From Sipunculus nudus (taxonomy: Eukaryota > Annelida > Sipuncula > Golfingiida > Sipunculidae): a stretch of 64,000 nt of DNA. Position numbers and translations under genes: made by a program. The stretch is taken from contig CM049322.1 in the NCBI GenBank assembly GCA_026874595.1, positions 21,085,400 through 21,149,399 of the forward strand, written 5' to 3'. The notes beneath the pieces are model-generated. The model saw only the letters and a list, made by a program, of their open reading frames with translations, was not told the origin of the DNA and did no database searches. Of the stretch, positions 58,591 to 64,000 are shown one piece after another (position 1 is the first letter of the stretch; each line of letters begins with the position of its first letter).

Positions 58591-60080
58591 ATATATATAT
58601 ATATATATGTTTCAGTCGGAAAGCTTATATTTTCTTCACATAAAAAATAAGGAAATTTAATCGTTTGTCTGAATATCGATTAAACCGTTATTTTCGGTAA
58701 ACTCTTTTATGTAGAATAGAAAGGCGTCATCCTGCATTCTAAGATAAAACGCTATCTTGAAAACATTATTCCTATACACCTTGTTCTGAGCGTAAATGTC
58801 ATCTTACACTAAACTACTTACAGATGTTCATAACTGTCACCAGCTTGACGAATAAGAAAAACTCTACCTATAATCTATTAATAAGGCCCAAATATGGCGC
58901 CTTCATTTCCCCATAGTTTACTCAAAGCTCATAGGTCGGGCTATTCTATAGGTTTATGTGGTGTACTTATTAGATTTGGTCCCGTATTCTATTTTGCGTA
59001 TCCACAAGTGCAGTTGTGCGCGACTTATTCCCCGTCGTCACCACCTGTGGTGGAAGTTGCCATATCATATAGTTATGACTATTTTGAGACATTAACTTAG
59101 AAGACAGGCCAATTAATAGATACCCCCATGGTAACGTAGGCTGTCCTGAATGAATTAATGAGTTTCATTCAGAAAATATAGGCCTCAGGCCCATAGCTTC
59201 ACAAGAATGGTTCACATAATGCATTAATACATAGTCACGTGACCTAATATTCAAAACATTAAAATACAAAATCAAAGATAAAAACAACAACAAAAATATT
59301 AATAACAATACTAACATTGTCAACGAAAAAAACGTAGGCTGTCCTTCGGCAGAGGGGAACCTTGCCTGCTTTCTGGCATCAGAATGAGATTGACCAGTGG
59401 CCTCTTCCAGCAATGGCGGATATGCCTATACTTCTCGCAAGAGGGCACTTACTCAAGTAACTATGATGTGCTAATGAGCTAAACGTTTTCGACACAAGGG
59501 GAAACTTTTTTTAGTGCTCGCCGCGATTGTATAGTTCTTAATACGAGTACTGACAGTGTGAATGTCGACTTTGTAACAACATTACAGTCGGTCCCGTTTA
59601 ATTGAATATCATATTTGTAAACCGATTATATTCATTTAAGCGGCCTTTAACATAAACGGGGTGTTAATTTTCAAGTTTGTAGCCGTCACTATACAATACT
59701 ATGAATTCCTATCGGATGGCTTTACTTTTACTTGCGTGTGTTTCTCGTATTATCTGTTTTGATTTTTTTTTCTTAATTTTTCTGATGTTTAAGCATAAGT
59801 TTATATATTTTATTTAATTATAATTTCTACACCTTCTACGGAAAAAAATACTGTATATTTACCTGTTTGCATTTATTATTAACAATAAACGATCTCACTG
59901 CCAATGGTTCACAGCTTACCGATCGCGTGAATATCTCAAATGCTGTCAAAGGTTTAACACGATTCCTCAAGTTTTATTATGTAAACATAATTGTGAGCTG
60001 TTTCTTTATTAATGAGAATTTTCTCTGTTAAAGTTTATACGCCAGAGTAAGCCAACCGAAAATTTCCCTTATTGGGCCTA
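58352..60080. other. Putative intron of the secreted-protein gene; (AT)n tract and a transposon end
   Basis: A microsatellite (AT)n lies at 58541-58608. At 59587-59665, CAGTCGGTCCCGTTTAATTG with AGCGGCC-type subterminal sequence resembles a pogo-like terminus. The frames 58894-59100 and 59165-59413 have no recognisable domain. Confidence 0.4.
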
Positions 60081-60268
60081 TTATCGCCCATCCCGCCTCG
60101 TTCCCGTGTATCTAGGTCACACTTCCGTTTCCTGTAATCACATTTTTCTTCTGGCGTCAGCTATGATGGACGTGTGATCACGCTCTGCGCGATTCGTCTA
60201 CTGTTTTGGTTTGTACAGTCGGGATTGCCAACTGAACTGTATGTTGTGTTTCTTTTTCCCTTTCCGCC

Positions 60269-62200
60269 ATGGAGAACCCCTCTTATTGTGCTTCTTGTGG
60301 TTCATTTATCCCTGCTTGGGATTCTCACCCCACTTGTTTCCCCTGCCGTTCTCACAATGACTCCTGCCGGGGTCTGGCGGATCCCTGTTTCTATCGTCAG
60401 ACTTGGTCTTCTGACAAATGGGCCTTTTCACGATTGGTCCCATTCCCCGGTAGTTGGGGGTTCCCCCTTCCACGCTCCCATCATCTGGTCCCGCGGTCAC
60501 CTCCGGGGGGTGGGGGTGGGGGGCTACCATGGGTGAACGCAACACGGCAGTGTTACGTTCCCCATCCATTACCACCGGTCCCGTTACCTCCCCGGTCGTT
60601 TCGACAGCAAAGTCATTACTTTCCCTTACCCGGACGCGGAAATCTTCCCCGGTTCACGCGGCTCCCCGTTCCGATGCCCCGTCCGCTTATTCCATCTTGC
60701 ATAAACTATCACGGTTTTGCTCTTCACTGATGTCGGATCTAGACGATCCGTCTAGACCCGAGTCCGTTCGTCCGGAGGCCTCCCCTGTTCCCCCGGTGCT
60801 TTCCCTAAGGCCTTTGTCATCACCCCCGGCCCCACGCCGGCTTCATTCCTTATCCCCCGAGACGGCCGGGGCCGTCCCGCTGGATCGCCCGGGCCTTACT
60901 GGTGCGGAGGCAGGTATTTCAGGCCCTCCTGCATCCCATTCTTTTCAGCCGCCCTCGCTTCCGGTGACACCGGCTGCTACAGTGGACCGTTCTACGTATC
61001 CCGGCCGCCCGGCCGGCTCTTTCTTTCAGTCTCCGTCTGCTGTGCCGTCTGCGGCCCTGGTTCCGGTGCCTTCTCGGGTAGCTCCTGCTGCTAGCCGAAC
61101 CTCGGCTTCTTTTTTCAGCCTCCGGTCGTTCCGGCTCCACGGGTTTCCCTGGATCCCCCTTCCCGGGGTTCTCAGGCGTCCCCGTCATCTCACGCTGCCG
61201 ATCCCGCCCTGGCAATCGACCAGTGGTCGGAGGTCGCGCTGCAACGCCAGGCTTGGCGTGCGCGCAATCTGCGCTGCTGGACCTCGTTGCTACCTCCACT
61301 CAGGAGGCGCAACCTAACGGTCCGAAGTTTCGTCGTCTACAACCTCGGACTTCCACGGCGTCGGCCGGCGGTTCCTATTTGAATCCGGCCGCTCTTCAAT
61401 TGCCTTCCTCCACCCCAGCCGTGTGTATGGAATTCACCGATCACACGGTTGAGCTGTTACGAGAGCACCATGCCGTAGTCTCGGGGTCGCGCTCTACCTC
61501 TACAGGGGCCCCGCTTCCGCCAGGGTCCAGAGGAATTCCAGAGGGTACCGCGCTACCTGTTTTGATCGTGTGATCCCTTTTCCGGATCATCCGGCTATTC
61601 CTTCGGCACCGATGCGTCTTGAGTCCAGCCTCGAACAGCCGTTCGCGGACGGTAAATCCTTATATTCCTCCTCCGCCCCGATCTCCGACCGTCAACTGTC
61701 GGATTTGGAGGGGCTCGGCCGTCAAGCGGCTGGGATGGTGAACAACTTGCAGGCCGTTACTAGCCTGCTCGCAGTCTCTCCCAACCCGCCCACACTGAAT
61801 GATATATGGCAAGCTTCTGCACATGCCTGTGCTGAGCTGCAAAAGGTTGTTTGGCGTCTTGTTGAAAATTGTATTTTATTGCGCCGCTCGGCCTGTTTTC
61901 ATTCTTTACGTCCCTTGAAACCGGAACTCACCCAGGCGGAATTGACTGAGCTTTACTCTCAGCCTTTTACCTGGTTCCTTCTGTTTGGCGGCCATCTGCG
62001 GCCCCTTTTTTGACCGCGCCTTGTAGCGTTCCTCTCTTGCTCCACGGCTGTCCTTCCGCATTCCGCGGTCTCGCCCTTCTAGTGCGGCTTCCGCTTCGAC
62101 TCGTCGCGCCCCAGCTCAGTATACCCGTCCTTCCGGCCGTACCACCCGGTCCCAGCCTTTTCGTGGTCGTTCCTCGAGACGAGGTTCGACCAAGAAATGA
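60269..62200 (+). pseudogene. DIRS/Ngaro-type retrotransposon gag region, frameshifted
   Basis: The gag start is clear at 60269, with a Cys/His-rich head: CASCGSFIPAWDSHPTC, then C..C spacing and DPCFYRQTWSSDKWAF, as in DIRS-like gag proteins. Downstream, coding character passes between frames (60454-61317, 61223-61573, 61570-62013) through a long Pro/Ser-rich segment. The 61570-62013 stretch (LSDLEGLGRQAAGMVNNLQAV and onward) resembles the conserved helical gag core. A basic tail rich in Arg/Ser (GRTTRSQPFRGRSSRRG) ends at a TGA near 62200, overlapping the start of the RT region. At least three frame changes are needed, some beside homopolymers (T6 at about 62005). The gag role is assembly of the element's particle. 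The whole element is far more GC-rich than its surroundings. Confidence 0.75.
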
Positions 62201-63503
62201 CTCGTTCGGTCCGGTTGGCGCTCGTCTCAGCGCCCATTTTCCCGCTTGGGCAGGCATCACGTCACATCGTTTAGTTCTCAGCACCATCAAGTTCGGTTTC
62301 CATCTTACGTTTTTGCACGCTCCTCCCGTCACCCTGCATCCGTTCTACACTCCGCCTCCGTCCGATCCGGTCAAGCGTCTCGCCCTGGAGGAGGCGATTC
62401 AATCTATGCTCGACAAGAAGGCGATTTTCGAGGTTTTCCCATCAACCGTGGGGTTTTACTCTCGCCTATTTCTCGTTCCCAAGCCTCACGGGAGGTGGCG
62501 CCCCACTATAGATCTTAAGCGCCTAAATTCGTTCATCGCCCCGCCGCCGTTTCGGATGTTCAATATCCATGCGGTTCTCCGCATTGTGCGTCGGATGGGT
62601 TGGGCGTTCAAAATAGACCTTACGGATGCCTATTTTCACGTCCGAATCCATCCATCGTCTCAACCGTTTCTTCGGTTCGCCTATCAGAACCGCGTTTATC
62701 AATTCCGGGCCCTCCCGTTCGGGATCAATGTGACCCCCTGGATTTTTACCATGCTCGATCACACGGTCACGCGTTACCTCCCCTCCCAGAGCGTTTCTGT
62801 GCTCCCGTTTCTGGGCGATTGGCTTGTCCATGCTGCCGATCGTTCTCTCTTACTGACTCATCGCTCCCGGGTTCTCGATTTACTCCAGAACCTTGGCTTA
62901 ATTGTCAATGCGGAGAAATCCCTGCTCACTCCCACCCAGTCCCTGCAGTTTCTGGGTGTGACGCTCGATTTTGCGTCCGGCACTGCGTCTCTCCCGCGCG
63001 ATTTTGCTCTCAAACTCCGCCAGCAGATTCGTTCCTTTCTCGCGTCTCGCCGTGTCGATTCTCGGACCGCTGCTTCTCTACCCGGCACTCTCAACTGGCC
63101 CGCCACTTTTATCCCGTTCGGTCGGCTATACCTCCGTCCAGTTCAGTCTCTCCTGCGCCGTCACGGCCTTCTCCGTTTAAACTCGGTTCGTCCTACGGTC
63201 CTCCCGTTTCAGCTCACGTGGCGGTCCCTTCGTCCCTGGCTGGACCTTCCCTTTCTCCTGCAGGGAGTTCCTTTTTCTCAGGAGATCGATTGTACAGTAT
63301 ATACAGACGCGTCTCCCCTCGATTGGGGTGCCCATATGGCCGATCTTCGCGCCTCGGGGGTCTGGTCCCCGTCGGAACGCCTCATGCATATCAATGTCCT
63401 AGAACTTCGAGCCGTCCATCGCGCGATCCCCGCTGGTCCCACCGCTTGCTCGGCCGTCACATTCTCGTCCGGACCGACAACACCACGGTCGTGGCATATA
63501 TAA
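62010..63503 (+). CDS. DIRS/Ngaro-type reverse transcriptase-RNase H
   Basis: A 497-residue frame. RT motifs by residue: FYSRLFLVPKPHGRWRPTIDL (149-169), DLTDAYFHVRI (203-213, catalytic Asp206), ALPFGINVTPWIFTMLD (234-250), and PFLGDW (266-271) where YLDDW is expected. NAEKSLLTPTQSLQFLG (300-316) follows. RNase H begins at YTDASPLDWG (431-440, Asp433) with Glu465 in VLELRAV. This arrangement, with RNase H after the RT and no aspartic protease, is typical of DIRS-like elements. Two oddities: Gly269 replaces the first Asp of the YxDD box (a GGC codon, 62814-62816), and the frame is lost near 63430, where RNase H continues one frame over. The annotated start is only the open-frame limit; true translation probably begins near 62200. 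Confidence 0.88.
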   Translation: MTAPCSVPLLLHGCPSAFRGLALLVRLPLRLVAPQLSIPVLPAVPPGPSLFVVVPRDEVRPRNDSFGPVGARLSAHFPAWAGITSHRLVLSTIKFGFHLTFLHAPPVTLHPFYTPPPSDPVKRLALEEAIQSMLDKKAIFEVFPSTVGFYSRLFLVPKPHGRWRPTIDLKRLNSFIAPPPFRMFNIHAVLRIVRRMGWAFKIDLTDAYFHVRIHPSSQPFLRFAYQNRVYQFRALPFGINVTPWIFTMLDHTVTRYLPSQSVSVLPFLGDWLVHAADRSLLLTHRSRVLDLLQNLGLIVNAEKSLLTPTQSLQFLGVTLDFASGTASLPRDFALKLRQQIRSFLASRRVDSRTAASLPGTLNWPATFIPFGRLYLRPVQSLLRRHGLLRLNSVRPTVLPFQLTWRSLRPWLDLPFLLQGVPFSQEIDCTVYTDASPLDWGAHMADLRASGVWSPSERLMHINVLELRAVHRAIPAGPTACSAVTFSSGPTTPRSWHI

Positions 63504-63719
63504 ACAGGCAGAGCGGTACTCGGTCTCCCTCACTGAAGCAGGAGACCTACCTATTGTTCGATCTGTGCATCTCACTCCGAGCCTCGATTCGTGCGGCTCA
63601 TCTTCCGGGTGTATCGAACATTCTTGCCGACGCGCTCCCGTCGCCCTGCGTCTCCTCCTCCGCAGGTGGTCCTTCCGTTCCCTGTCATTCGGAGTCTCTT
63701 CACTCAACTGGGGCGTCAT
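63431..63719 (+). pseudogene. RNase H C-terminal part in a shifted frame
   Basis: In the next frame the RNase H resumes as WSHRLLGRHILVRTDNTTV and AYINRQSGTRS, through HLPGVSNILADAL, the conserved end of DIRS-type RNase H. The frame ends at a TGA at 63719. A third frame then gives SLFTQLGRHEFDLF (about 63690-63735), so a second indel lies between about 63650 and 63700. Confidence 0.75.
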
Positions 63720-63735
63720 GAATTCGATCTGTTCG

Positions 63736-64000
63736 ATCCCCCCCCCCCCCCCAGTTCTCGTGCCTACCGCGACGCGTCTACGTCACCCCCGCGACCGTCT
63801 CCCCGACACCCCTCCGTCTGTGTGGTCTCACCGTTTTCTCTACGCCTTTCCGGTTCCCCATCTAATCCGCCGTATCCTCCTCCACCTGTCCCGAGCGGAA
63901 CAGACGGATCTCCTCCTCATCCCCCGTTTCATCCTGCGGCTCCGTGGTTTCCTCTGTGGCGCTCGATTCTCTCCCGACCACCGCTTCTTCTACCGCGCAG
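63736..64000 (+). pseudogene. Start of the tyrosine-recombinase region (partial)
   Basis: A 14-C run (63738-63751) separates FDLFD from a frame reading SVWSHRFLYAFPVPHLIRR and ILLHLSRAEQTDLLLIP. This resembles the linker (LYAFPP..LI..IL pattern) that precedes the tyrosine recombinase in DIRS/Ngaro elements. The catalytic Arg-His-Arg-Tyr residues would lie beyond the window. Confidence 0.5.

Noticed and set aside
59165-59413. 82-residue minus-strand frame with a hydrophobic segment
   Set aside because: The hydrophobic run comes from an A/T-rich low-complexity stretch; no signal, partner exon or family seen.
60306-63719. Many long minus-strand frames under the DIRS element
   Set aside because: Shadow frames caused by high GC content; all recognisable motifs are on the plus strand.

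Overview
The window looks like AT-rich intergenic and intronic DNA of a lophotrochozoan animal, most likely a bivalve or other mollusc. This is inferred from three things: a RAG1-N-terminus-like DNA transposon of the kind first reported in the sea slug Aplysia (N-RAG-TP), several Helentron-like elements with tandem-repeat cores and GTCC/GTCT-rich 5' ends (a molluscan style), and abundant (AT)n microsatellites. No complete host gene is visible. Most recognisable sequence is mobile or tandemly repeated.

Layout. 1-7150: the 3' tip of one tandem-core element, a clean 1.44-kb hAT-like element with 8-bp target duplication (1719-3174), and a stack of interspersed repeats. 7191-7259: a GC-rich candidate host exon. 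7926-8513: a small inverted-repeat element. 8835-12010 (minus): the main find, an almost intact transposon protein whose N-terminal half carries the RAG1-type zinc-binding/RING region and whose C-terminal half carries a DDE-type transposase core; one frameshift separates the halves. 12820-16139: a minisatellite of about 77 bp whose units carry a telomere-like GGTTAGGGTTAG core; 16417-17720: a second minisatellite. 18140-23720: a decayed Jockey-like LINE, split by a Helentron-like element with seven ~180-bp monomers (20412-21775). The same element recurs at 57605-58108 with only two monomers.

24-50 kb: further tandem-core elements, a tandem triplication of a 457-bp unit (29971-31341), a long inverted repeat (40419-40575), a ~255-bp AACGTT-rich tandem array (48160-49690), and several isolated exon-like segments on the plus strand (26706, 32003, 35032, 43659, 47300). 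50-58 kb: a tRNA-like SINE-type block in two inverted copies, two signal-peptide-coding exons on the plus strand (51764-51817 behind two perfect CRE palindromes; 58259-58351), long (AT)n tracts, and a 1.035-kb pogo-like element with TA duplication (55527-56561). 60.1-64.0 kb: a conspicuously GC-rich DIRS/Ngaro-type tyrosine-recombinase retrotransposon (gag, RT, RNase H) with frameshifts, cut by the window edge.

The genes do not form a common pathway. The signal-peptide exons suggest that a secreted or membrane protein gene starts near 51.7-58.3 kb and continues past the window. The other exon-like pieces may belong to one or more long-intron host genes on the plus strand.
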